NCBI RefSeq assembly: GCF_013375035.1
Contig: NZ_CP056032.1
Coordinates: 124,001-188,000, forward strand
Source: Spirosoma sp. KUDC1026
GTDB taxonomy: Bacteria > Bacteroidota > Bacteroidia > Cytophagales > Spirosomataceae
Length of the DNA: 64,000 bases
Direction: 5' to 3'
Shown: piece by piece, positions 26,201-33,612 of the stretch
Numbering within the stretch: position 1 is the first letter of the stretch
Layout of the letters: each line of letters starts with the position of its first letter
Program-made: the position numbers and the translations under genes
Notes under the pieces: model-generated
What the model saw: the letters and a program-made list of their open reading frames with translations, nothing else
What the model was told of the DNA's origin: nothing
Databases searched by the model: none

Positions 26201-27616
26201 CTAGTTGGTTGGCAGGCACACGCAGAACTCCGTCCGGCCCGGCTTTGATTCGAATTTAATGGATCCGTTGTGCTGTTTCACAATGCCCCGCACGATATCG
26301 AGCCCCAGACCGGTTCCTTTGCCAATTTCCTTGGTCGTAAAGAATGGTTCAAACAGCTTATCCCGAATCGACTCGGGGATACCGCTGCCGTTGTCAGTTA
26401 TTTTCGTCAGCAGAAATTCCTCGCCATCACTATGCCGCTCGACTTCGCTGCTGATGGTGAGCGTTCCTCCATCGGCCATAGCGTCAATGGCGTTATCGAT
26501 CAGGTTGGTCCACACCTGGTTGAGTTCGCCCTGCCGACCGCAGACGGTGGGTAGATCGTTCGGCATATCGACGGTCAGCTGAATGTGTTTACTTTTGAGC
26601 TTGTGCCCAAGCAATGTCAGCGTACTATGAATACCGTCGGCCAGCTGAAACGAATCCCGCCCCGAACTCCGGTCCATGTGGGTGTAGTTCTTGATCGACG
26701 TAACAAGCGTAGCAATCCGTTCCGACGCCTGGCCGATGTCGTTCACCAGGCGCTCGGTCATGAGGTTGTCCACCAGCCAGCGCATAGCCCCAGGCAGGTT
26801 TTCTTCGCCAATCTGCTCCAGCAACGTATCGAGTTCATCAACGGTGAATCCATATTCGGTTAGCGGCCCGACAATGTCCATAGACGCACCGGATTCGTCA
26901 TCGTTCATCCCATGCTCGTCGAGCCAGTCCAGCAAATCATCTTCCAGACTGCTCCGTTCCATCATCGACAAGGGCTTTCGGTCGGTCTGATTGATTTTCT
27001 GATGAAACAGATCGCTGATGGCGTCTACCTGTGTATCGTTCAGATTCAGCCGCATCAGCGCCTTGAATACGTCCGGCGCTACGCATCGGTAATCCCGTAA
27101 CGTTTCGGCAGAACGGGCCACGGCAGCAACGGGATTGTTCAGTTCATGGGCCAGCCCCGCCGACAGTCGCCCCAGCGAGGCCATTTTATCCTCCAGCTGC
27201 GTTTGCCGGGTAATTTCGCGCACGCGGCTGGTCATCTGCTGCACCAGCGCTTCCGTCAGCTCGTAACAGGTCTGCGTCATCTCCCGGAAGTGATCGCGGT
27301 GCATGCGTACTACGTAAGCAGGCTCTTCTACAATGACGCGGTTGTTCATTTCTTTCATCCGCGAAAAAGGCAGCACGCCCATCACCGAATAAGGGCCGTA
27401 CGTAATCAGATCATCGTCGTGCCCCGGATGCCCGGTATCGATTACGATAACACCTTCCAGAATCAGCGTCAAATAATCGACCGGTTCACCGGGGTTATTC
27501 AAAACATGATTAGCTGGATAGCGCTCTTCCTGCGCCCGGTCCAGTAACCAGCGCAGGTGCTCATCGGGCACGAACGCAAAAAATGAAAACTGACGTAAGG
27601 TTTCTAACAGCGTCAT
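26201..27616 (-). CDS. Cytoplasmic histidine kinase with cyclic-nucleotide-binding-like domain
   Basis: The 471-residue protein has a Crp-like effector domain at about residues 5-130 (YPANHVLNNPGEPVDYLTLILEG pattern), then a kinase core: phospho-accepting H157 in GLAHELNNPVAA, an N-box around 365-385 (NQVWTNLIDNAIDAM), and G-boxes DNGSGIP and GKGTGLGLDIV. No membrane helix is seen, so it senses inside the cell. The ligand of the effector domain is unknown; key cAMP-contact residues could not be confirmed by eye. It is first in the run leading to the flavoprotein, zinc finger and ergothioneine genes and is divergent from the ChaN-like gene with 83 bases between starts. Confidence 0.9.
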   Translation of the reverse strand: MTLLETLRQFSFFAFVPDEHLRWLLDRAQEERYPANHVLNNPGEPVDYLTLILEGVIVIDTGHPGHDDDLITYGPYSVMGVLPFSRMKEMNNRVIVEEPAYVVRMHRDHFREMTQTCYELTEALVQQMTSRVREITRQTQLEDKMASLGRLSAGLAHELNNPVAAVARSAETLRDYRCVAPDVFKALMRLNLNDTQVDAISDLFHQKINQTDRKPLSMMERSSLEDDLLDWLDEHGMNDDESGASMDIVGPLTEYGFTVDELDTLLEQIGEENLPGAMRWLVDNLMTERLVNDIGQASERIATLVTSIKNYTHMDRSSGRDSFQLADGIHSTLTLLGHKLKSKHIQLTVDMPNDLPTVCGRQGELNQVWTNLIDNAIDAMADGGTLTISSEVERHSDGEEFLLTKITDNGSGIPESIRDKLFEPFFTTKEIGKGTGLGLDIVRGIVKQHNGSIKFESKPGRTEFCVCLPTN

Positions 27617-27699
27617 ACCGTAATTTCAGCAGCTTAACTCAAACAGGTAACTAATGCTGAACCGGATTGGTTACAGCGGTACATACTCGACTTTCCACC

Positions 27700-28593
27700 A
27701 TGCGCGCAGTCCTCTTTCTGCTTTGCCTTGTCGGTTTTGCGTTTCAACCCGACAAACCAGCCTACCAGCTTTACACGGCCAATCTGAAAACCACTACGTA
27801 CAATAAACTGGCCCAGCAGGCTGCCAGCGCCGACGTGGTGCTGTTCGGCGAACTGCATAACAACGCTCTGTGCCACTGGCTGGAGCTGCAATTAACCAAA
27901 AGTCTGCAACAGGAGAAAAAAGGGGCGCTGGTGCTGGGGGCCGAAATGTTTGAAGCCGATAACCAGCAGGCGCTGACGGATTACGTAGATGGCCGTACGA
28001 CCGACAAGGAATTTGCGGCCCAGGCCCGGCTCTGGCCGAATTTCAATACCGATTACAAACCTATTGTCGACCTAGCCAGGGAGAACAAGGTTCCGTTCGT
28101 GGCGACCAACGTGCCCCGTAAATATGCCAGTTTGGTGGCCCGTAAGGGATTAACAGCGCTGGATACGTTATCTGCCGAGGCCAAGCAACAGATAGCTCCG
28201 TTGCCCATTACGGTCGATCTGACGCTGCCGGGTTATAAAGGCATGCTTGATATGATGGGCGGGCATGGTTCAGGCGACAGCAAGAACCCACACGTCGGAA
28301 ACGCGGATATATCGGCCAATTTTGCCCGAGCGCAGGCCATTAAGGACGCGACCATGGCGCACTTTATTTTGCAGAACCTGAAGCCCGGTCAGACGCTGCT
28401 GCACCTCAACGGCGATTATCACTCCAAAAACTTCGAAGGCATCGTCTGGTATCTGCGCAAGCAGCGACCAGACCTGAAAATCGTGACCATCTCTACCGTC
28501 GAACTACCGGATATTGAGAAACCGAAAGCCGACAACAAGCAGCTCGCCGACTTTATCCTAGCTATCCCCGACGACATGGCCAAGACGTATTAA
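27700..28593 (+). CDS. ChaN-family (DUF399) protein
   Basis: The ATG at 27700 yields 297 residues with a signal-like hydrophobic start (VLFLLCLVGFAF). ChaN features are FGELHNNALCHWLELQL, LGAEMFEADNQ and the late LHLNGDYHSKNFEGIVWYL. ChaN of Campylobacter is an iron-regulated outer-membrane lipoprotein that binds heme; a TTG start 33 bases earlier is possible but would bury the signal. No lipobox cysteine is obvious after the hydrophobic stretch, so it may be periplasmic. It diverges from the redox kinase gene. Confidence 0.85.
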   Translation: MRAVLFLLCLVGFAFQPDKPAYQLYTANLKTTTYNKLAQQAASADVVLFGELHNNALCHWLELQLTKSLQQEKKGALVLGAEMFEADNQQALTDYVDGRTTDKEFAAQARLWPNFNTDYKPIVDLARENKVPFVATNVPRKYASLVARKGLTALDTLSAEAKQQIAPLPITVDLTLPGYKGMLDMMGGHGSGDSKNPHVGNADISANFARAQAIKDATMAHFILQNLKPGQTLLHLNGDYHSKNFEGIVWYLRKQRPDLKIVTISTVELPDIEKPKADNKQLADFILAIPDDMAKTY

Positions 28594-28646
28594 AGATTGG
28601 AGTTATCCGCTTTAGCCTGACGTAACGTTTGATTAGACCTGGTATT

Positions 28647-29156
28647 ATGAACATTCATACATGGCAGCTTTTGCTTACAAATATATTGTTGGCACTGGGG
28701 CTTAACGTCATATTCTTTCCTCAGAGTAATGATGACTGCCCGGATCCAGATAAGTATTCTCCAGAAAAATCTTTATCGATAGAAATCAACAATAAGCGAT
28801 ACGTTATTTACGAGGCAATCAACGAATCAAGGGATGATAGGTTTTTGGTAATCAACTATGGCAGCTACTGCCGGACAAATAAAAAATCGTTACTATCTAC
28901 TGAATCAAGAAGCGGATACGCCACCAACTTTATAAAGAAATTACCCAATGGATTTTGTTATTCATTTGAATACGGCAATCGTTATCATTATGAATACGAA
29001 TTATATTTTCGGAACATACGAGGAGATTTCTACCTATACAAAGTCATCAAAAAAACAGCAGACCTGTCAAAGAATAGTCCTAGACAGAAAATTACCACGA
29101 TACCTGTCAACAATTTAAGCTTTGATGTATTTAATGTTGGATCTTATTTACAGTAA
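28647..29156 (+). CDS. Orphan exported or anchored protein
   Basis: I do not recognise this 169-residue protein. It starts with a hydrophobic segment (LLLTNILLALGLNVIFF), then a mature region rich in Tyr, Asn and Lys with four cysteines (in NDDCPD, GSYCRT and NGFCYS among them). Base composition is clearly more AT-rich than the flanking genes, which suggests recent arrival. It lies between the ChaN-like gene and another orphan on the opposite strand, next to an insertion sequence. Confidence 0.6.
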   Translation: MNIHTWQLLLTNILLALGLNVIFFPQSNDDCPDPDKYSPEKSLSIEINNKRYVIYEAINESRDDRFLVINYGSYCRTNKKSLLSTESRSGYATNFIKKLPNGFCYSFEYGNRYHYEYELYFRNIRGDFYLYKVIKKTADLSKNSPRQKITTIPVNNLSFDVFNVGSYLQ

Positions 29157-29186
29157 ATATGAACAATTAATCACATTTTCATAAAA

Positions 29187-29699
29187 CTACTTTCCAACAA
29201 GAGAAATAATTGACTGCCAATAGATTCCCATTTGACCTCTGGTAGTCAGGTTACTTTGTTTTAGTTGATGAATAATACGATTGTAGCTTAATCGGCCGCT
29301 GATCAACCGCTGAAGATTATCGCAGCCCGCAAAGCGGTCAAATACAAACTCCCAATCGGCATAATAACTCACCATAGCGTAGAGTTCAGGTTCAACTTCA
29401 TCTTGGCTAATTTTATCATCCAGAGTATCTATAAGTCGCGTCTCTGCTTGCGGGTCAATATCATTAATGCCACTCAGGAAGGGAGGCTCTACTAGGGCAT
29501 ACCATTGGAGAAACAAACCCCTCTTCAGGGCTTCGCTGTTTTCCTGAGCAAGAGCAGCATACTGGCTATGCACTTGTTTATATGCCTCAAATACCCCCTC
29601 TTCTTCCAACTTTTTCAATTTTTCTTCGATCAGTCCGGCTGCATTATTGATTTGCAGAAGCAAGCCATTTTCCCTTTCACCCAACTGATATAAAGTCAT
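29187..29699 (-). CDS. Orphan soluble protein
   Basis: I do not recognise this 170-residue protein. It is acidic and mostly helical by appearance, with a possible coiled coil at residues 18-36 (AGLIEEKLKKLEEEG) and no signal peptide. Codon use is AT-rich like its convergent neighbour. Its start lies 27 bases from the left end of the insertion sequence; the original upstream sequence is now separated from it by that element. Immunity or accessory roles are possible but nothing in the sequence shows one. Confidence 0.6.
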   Translation of the reverse strand: MTLYQLGERENGLLLQINNAAGLIEEKLKKLEEEGVFEAYKQVHSQYAALAQENSEALKRGLFLQWYALVEPPFLSGINDIDPQAETRLIDTLDDKISQDEVEPELYAMVSYYADWEFVFDRFAGCDNLQRLISGRLSYNRIIHQLKQSNLTTRGQMGIYWQSIISLVGK

Positions 29700-29776
29700 A
29701 CTAAGAAGCTGAAATCTGGTTTATAAGAATGTGTTTGGGAATTGAGAAGAGCTGAGCGTCGTGTCATCTTTGTGTC

Positions 29777-29794
29777 GACCGCCCGGCGGCCCGG
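29777..29794 (-). repeat. GC-rich hairpin insert 1 (IS leader)
   Basis: GACCGCCCGGCGGCCCGG is the exact reverse complement of insert 2. It contains CCGCC-C-GGCGG and stands out in an AT-balanced IS leader, 15 bases before the transposase ATG. Confidence 0.8.
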
Positions 29795-30113
29795 CAAGAC
29801 ATACAGCAATGACTAAACAGTGGAAACCGCTCACCGACGCTCAGTGGGACGCAATTTCGCCTTTTTTCGCCCTTCAACGCAAACGAAAACATGATCTAAG
29901 ACGGATCGTCAACATCATTTTATGGCTTTTGCGAACAGGTGGACAATGGCGGAATTTACCCTTTGATGATCTTCCCTGGCAATCAGTCTACTATTATTTC
30001 GACCGCTGGAAGCACAACGGAATCTTTGAACAAATTAACGCAGCACTCAATCAACTGTATCGGCAACGGGTTGGCAAAGAAAGCTTACCATCAGTTGTAT
30101 GCATTGATTCTCA

Positions 30114-30131
30114 CCGGGCCGCCGGGCGGTC
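30114..30131 (+). repeat. GC-rich hairpin insert 2 (after catalytic Asp-Ser codons)
   Basis: CCGGGCCGCCGGGCGGTC, the reverse complement of insert 1 over 18 bases. Restoring the expected Gln-Ser codons implies a net gain of 15 bases, so the frame is kept. Confidence 0.8.
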
Positions 30132-30192
30132 AGTAAAGCTAGCTCCTATGATTTGGGAAGAGCGTGGTCTAGATGCTCATAAACGTGTTAAT

Positions 30193-30208
30193 GCGGGGCC
30201 GCCCGTGC
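30193..30208 (+). repeat. GC-rich hairpin insert 3
   Basis: GCGGGGCCGCCCGTGC sits where VNGRKRQ is expected, adding 16 bases and shifting the frame. With the next bases it forms GGCCGC-CCGT-GCGGCC. Its core matches the others in the GGGCCGCC block. Confidence 0.8.
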
Positions 30209-30505
30209 GGCCGTAAACGTCAGCTCATTGTCGATACCCAGGGGCGGCTATGGGTGGCGGGGGTCCACTCTGCTAATCAAGCTGATGGGGCAGCGGGTAG
30301 CAAGCTCATCGGCGCCCTGTTATGGCGAGCCGGAGAGCGGTTAGAAAAGGTGTTTGGTGATCAGGCGTATAATGGTGTCTTTGCCCAATCTTTGTCCGAC
30401 TGGAGTATCGATTTTGAGAAGGCATCCCGCCCCGAATCAACTCGAGGTTTTGTCCCCATAGCTAAGCGTTGGGTCGTGGAACGGAGCATTGCCTGGACGA
30501 ATCGC

Positions 30506-30521
30506 TCGGGCGACCCCGTTC
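30506..30521 (-). repeat. GC-rich hairpin insert 4
   Basis: TCGGGCGACCCCGTTC interrupts the WTNR-FRRIV junction by 16 bases. On the reverse strand its core (CGGGGTCGCCCGAGCG with flank) matches insert 3 at 14 of 16 bases. It can fold as CGGG-CGAC-CCCG. Confidence 0.75.
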
Positions 30522-30653
30522 TTCCGGCGGATCGTCAAAGATTATGAGTACACCGTATCTTCTTCGGTAAGTTGGCTGTATTTAGCTAATATTCAGATCA
30601 TGTTACAACGAATCGAATTAGCCAACCAAACATAATTCCCAAACACGTTCTAA

Positions 30654-30999
30654 GACATAAGTACTAACCAACAGGCAAAAGAAAACGATAGGTGCTAAAG
30701 CCAACATAGGTCGCTTGAATAGCAACAGTTCAGGAGTAGCCTTCTGCCAATAAATGAGCTATTAGTCCATTTTCCATTCATACCAGTACTAGCGAACCGG
30801 TCGTCCACTTAGATTCTCCTGACCTTCTAGGACCTTTCCGGCAACATACCAAGCAGATCCTATCAGCCAGCGCATAGGGATTCTACTAGGATCAGAAGAA
30901 AAACTGGAGGACATGGTAAGCCCGGCCATATTGCCCTGTTCCAACACCGGGCGATATATCACCGGTTAGACGATTTTCATAGATAGCAACATGAGTTTG
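30654..30999 (-). pseudogene. Decayed coding sequence next to the IS
   Basis: No intact gene is present in these 350 bases. On the minus strand coding-like pieces appear in more than one frame: IYENRLTGDISPGVGTGQYG (near 30980-30900), SSDPSRIPMRWLIGSAWYV (near 30890-30830) and a hydrophobic piece MLALAPIVFFCLLVSTYVL ending at the IS. The pieces are joined only through stops or frame changes. The last piece would have ended with TAA one codon after the insertion point before the IS arrived. What the gene was is unknown. Confidence 0.35.
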
Positions 31000-31073
31000 T
31001 AAAAAAATATTGGACAGGATTACAGGATTTATAGACGCCTGAAAATCCTGTAATCCTGTCCAATATTTTTTTA
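31000..31073. repeat. 31-bp perfect inverted repeat, probable terminator
   Basis: Arms 31000-31030 and 31043-31073 are perfect reverse complements (core GGACAGGATTACAGGATTT) with seven A/T at the outer ends and a 12-base loop. It lies just after the stop of the minus-strand gene that ends at 31092 and can terminate it. The ACAGGATT phrase looks like an interspersed repeat. Confidence 0.75.
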
Positions 31074-31091
31074 ACATGCTGTCAATCTTGT

Positions 31092-32183
31092 CTATTCTTT
31101 TTTGACGGATCCCGTTACTAACACCAAGTACTCGGTCACCAACGCCCAGTTGTGGGCTTCGCACTGCCAGCGCATCTGCACCCAGGGCCGGTCGGCAAAT
31201 CGACGTAACCAGGGCTGTTCGTAGGCGGTCAGCATACCCGCGATAAAGAAATGAAACGTATCGAATGCCTGTTCGATATTGTCCAGATCAACGAGGAACG
31301 GTCGTTCACCCAGCCAGTGCAGCGCCGTTGTTAATAGTACCCGTTCGAGTTGGTTTGTAGCACGATTCAGTTGCTCATACGAATCGGCGACGAGCCGAGG
31401 TCGAGTAACTTCTAATTCCGGAATCGAAAACGCCGACAGCAGCCGCGCCAGGTGATAAATAATCAGCGAGGTCCGGGCGTAGTGGGGAGCACATTGAAAC
31501 GGCTCCGTTACGTAGCGACCCGTCTCGACAATCGATCGTAGATACGTCAGCGCATCAGTATCGTGCTGGTTGCGGGGCAGGTTATCCTGATACACCCAGT
31601 AGAGCAGGTTGCTCAGCGCGCAGGCGTCAAAATCGACGGGCATGTTTTTACCGAACCAGGTTGAATAGGCCCGTAACTGTTGGTAGTCGGAATACGTATT
31701 TTGGATCAGGCGGGGGGGCTGGCTTCCGTTCGTGTGCTGACTTAACTTTTCCTTTAGCCACAGACGCTCAGTCGATGTCGTCTCCGTAGTCAGGTACACC
31801 ATGGCCGTATCGTCAATATCGTCCGGAATCCGGAAGTGTTCGAAATGGCGAAACAGGTAGCCGTTGGAGAAGTGCTGCGACGGGCGCGTTGGCCAGAAAT
31901 TGTAGGTTTTCAGTCCGTCCTTGTTCTGGAATCGCTCATAGGCCCGCTCGGCCCGTTCAGCAATGAGGTCGATCTGCTGCTGGGCGGCTGGCGAAACAGA
32001 ATCGCGCAGACGCTGCAACGTAAAGACCGTTATGACCGTAAAAAAGATGTTGGTATCGGGACGCCGGTAAAACAGAGCCGCGTTGCTCCGGTATGATGCA
32101 AACAAACCATCAGGCTGCTGCAACCGGCTAATACGGTCAATGAGGGCGTCTGTCGTCAGGAGCACGGGTAAAGGTTTCGGCAA
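31092..32183 (-). CDS. Hypothetical helical protein with a DIDDTA motif
   Basis: The 363-residue product starts at a TTG (32183) or possibly GTG at 32165; no ATG is available. It looks all-helical with repeated short motifs (DGLFASYRS, DGLKTYNFW), as in alpha-alpha barrel proteins. Residues 121-127 read DDIDDTA, which matches the DxDDTA acid motif of class II terpene cyclases (known in copalyl diphosphate synthases). The protein is shorter than those enzymes and I see no QW repeats, so cyclase function is only a suggestion. It is divergent from the GlmU-like gene; no terpene genes are nearby. Confidence 0.6.
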   Translation of the reverse strand: MPKPLPVLLTTDALIDRISRLQQPDGLFASYRSNAALFYRRPDTNIFFTVITVFTLQRLRDSVSPAAQQQIDLIAERAERAYERFQNKDGLKTYNFWPTRPSQHFSNGYLFRHFEHFRIPDDIDDTAMVYLTTETTSTERLWLKEKLSQHTNGSQPPRLIQNTYSDYQQLRAYSTWFGKNMPVDFDACALSNLLYWVYQDNLPRNQHDTDALTYLRSIVETGRYVTEPFQCAPHYARTSLIIYHLARLLSAFSIPELEVTRPRLVADSYEQLNRATNQLERVLLTTALHWLGERPFLVDLDNIEQAFDTFHFFIAGMLTAYEQPWLRRFADRPWVQMRWQCEAHNWALVTEYLVLVTGSVKKE

Positions 32184-32283
32184 AAGTAAGCCCCAATGTT
32201 AAGAAAATGCTACGTTCGTTACAGAGCCCGGTTTGGAGGCTGCTTTTCCGATTTAAGGTCGGATATTTGCGGTTTAGATAGCG

Positions 32284-32405
32284 AGATGAAAGAGGTAAGA
32301 TATGAGATGAAAGACTGACGCTAAGAAGAACCTGACATTTCCTGTCTATTATCTTGCGTCTTTTGCCTTTCCTCTTGTGTCACTTTTATCTTTCGTCTTT
32401 CATCT
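32284..32405. repeat. Purine/pyrimidine intergenic hairpin
   Basis: 32284-32305 and 32384-32405 pair at 18 of 22 positions; the right arm is a pyrimidine phrase CTTTCGTCTTTCATCT. A second copy of the left phrase at 32304-32316 can compete for the same arm. It lies directly before the GlmU-like ATG. Confidence 0.5.
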
Positions 32406-32413
32406 ATGAGCAA

Positions 32414-33607
32414 ATGCCCAATCTGATTTTATTCGACGACCCGAACCTGCGCACGGCACTGCTTCCCTTTACGTTTACCCGCCCGGTGGCTGGTATTCGC
32501 GTGGGGATTCAGACGCTGGCCGAAAAATGGGCCGACGTGTTCGACGTTACGCTGTCGTTTCTGACGGTATCTTATCTACAAACCAAGTTTCCGGCGGTTT
32601 CCACGACCGACAATCTATACATCAACGGCGCCGTTTGTCCAACGCCCGCGCTCCAGCAGGCTATTGCTGAGCTGGCACCTGAACAAGGATTAACAACACC
32701 GGACGGTCTGGTCTTGGCGCTACGTACGGCAAGTGCGCTGACCGATGCGCCCGCGTCGACCGACGCTACGTTCCAGTTTGATTTCTTTAGCGAGCCGCTC
32801 ACGATTATCCGGCACGTCTGGGACATCTTTGCGGCAAACGGCGAGCAGCTTCGCGCTGACTTCGCCCGAATCACCGCCGGACGGCAGTCGCAGCCGATCA
32901 CCGATCCGTTTACGCATTGCTACGTCCCGGAGAACGTCTTTCTGGAAGAGGGCGCGACGGTGAAAGCCGCCATCCTGAACGCTGAAGCGGGTCCCATCTA
33001 CATTGGTCGGAACGCAACCGTCAGCGAAGGCGCTATCATTATCGGTCCGTTTTCGCTGGGGGAGGAATCGGCGGTTAATCTGGGGGGGAAGATGCGGCCC
33101 AACACCACTGTCGGCCCATTCTGCAAAGTAGGCGGTGAGGTAAACAACGCGGTTTTCTTCGGTTACAGCAACAAAGGCCACGACGGGTTTCTGGGCAACG
33201 CGGTTATTGGTGAGTGGTGCAACCTCGGCGCTAACGTCAATAACTCGAACCTGAAAAACGATTACAGCAACGTCAAACTCCACGCCTACGCCACGGGTCA
33301 GCTCGAAGATACGGGGCGTATGTTTTGTGGACTGCTGCTGGGTGATTTTTCGCGGGTGGGCATCAGCACCATGTTCAACACAGGTACGGTCGTGGGCGTC
33401 AGCACGAACGTCTTCGGCGGTGGTTTCCAACCAAAATTCATCCCTTCGTTCTCATGGGGAGGCACTGCCGACGGCTTTACAACCTATCGCATCGACAAGG
33501 CAATACAGGTGGCCCGTGAGGCTTTTGCCCGGCGCGGCAAACCATTCGATGCCGTAGAAGAGTCCATTCTGCGTACCATTGCTGATAACACGCAACCCAC
33601 CCGCTAA
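32414..33607 (+). CDS. GlmU-family putative sugar nucleotidyltransferase
   Basis: The ATG at 32414 (MPNLILFDDP) gives 397 residues. The N-terminal third resembles a nucleotidyltransferase start (LLPFTFTRPVAGIRVGIQTLAEKW). The C-terminal half is a left-handed beta-helix of hexapeptide repeats (IYIGRNATVSEGAIIIGPFSLGEES and later turns) ending with a helix. This combination is the Bacteroidota GlmU-like family; the acetyltransferase and uridylyltransferase roles are not confirmed because the usual GxGT loop is absent. It precedes holB by 5 bases and is probably co-transcribed with it. Confidence 0.8.
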   Translation: MPNLILFDDPNLRTALLPFTFTRPVAGIRVGIQTLAEKWADVFDVTLSFLTVSYLQTKFPAVSTTDNLYINGAVCPTPALQQAIAELAPEQGLTTPDGLVLALRTASALTDAPASTDATFQFDFFSEPLTIIRHVWDIFAANGEQLRADFARITAGRQSQPITDPFTHCYVPENVFLEEGATVKAAILNAEAGPIYIGRNATVSEGAIIIGPFSLGEESAVNLGGKMRPNTTVGPFCKVGGEVNNAVFFGYSNKGHDGFLGNAVIGEWCNLGANVNNSNLKNDYSNVKLHAYATGQLEDTGRMFCGLLLGDFSRVGISTMFNTGTVVGVSTNVFGGGFQPKFIPSFSWGGTADGFTTYRIDKAIQVAREAFARRGKPFDAVEESILRTIADNTQPTR

Positions 33608-33612
33608 TCCCT

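Larger units (their letters stand above)
29809..30635 (+). pseudogene. IS5-family transposase interrupted by three GC-rich inserts
   Basis: Reading begins at the ATG at 29809 (MTKQWKPLTDAQWDAI). With the inserts at 30115-30129, 30193-30208 and 30506-30521 removed, one frame of 259 residues runs to TAA at 30633-30635 with no other defect. DDE residues are in VCIDS, FGDQAY and WVVERSIAW. The first of these inserts adds 15 bases and keeps the frame, placing HRAAG where family members have DSQSVK, immediately after the catalytic Asp-Ser. The other two add 16 bases each and break the frame, giving out-of-frame stops after AGPPVRP and ADRQRL. Translation start at the upstream in-frame ATG (29761) would read through the leader insert and is less likely. 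Confidence 0.85.
29727..30650 (+). mobile_element. IS5-family insertion sequence (924 bp) with terminal repeats and TAA target duplication
   Basis: Terminal inverted repeats GAAYGTGTTTGGGAATT are at 29727-29743 and, on the other strand, 30650-30634 (16 of 17 match). TAA flanks both ends (29724-29726 and 30651-30653), a target duplication typical of the IS5 super-group. One transposase gene fills the element. Four short GC-rich sequences interrupt it, listed separately. Confidence 0.9.

Noticed and set aside
29761-30216. Separate 151-residue protein from the first part of the IS
   Set aside because: Its first residues come from GC-rich insert 1 and its last from insert 3; it is a broken transposase, not an independent gene.
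30892-31164. 90-codon minus-strand frame spanning the inverted repeat
   Set aside because: It runs through a terminator-like stem and overlaps the end of a real gene; its last part looks like decayed coding DNA, so no whole gene was called.
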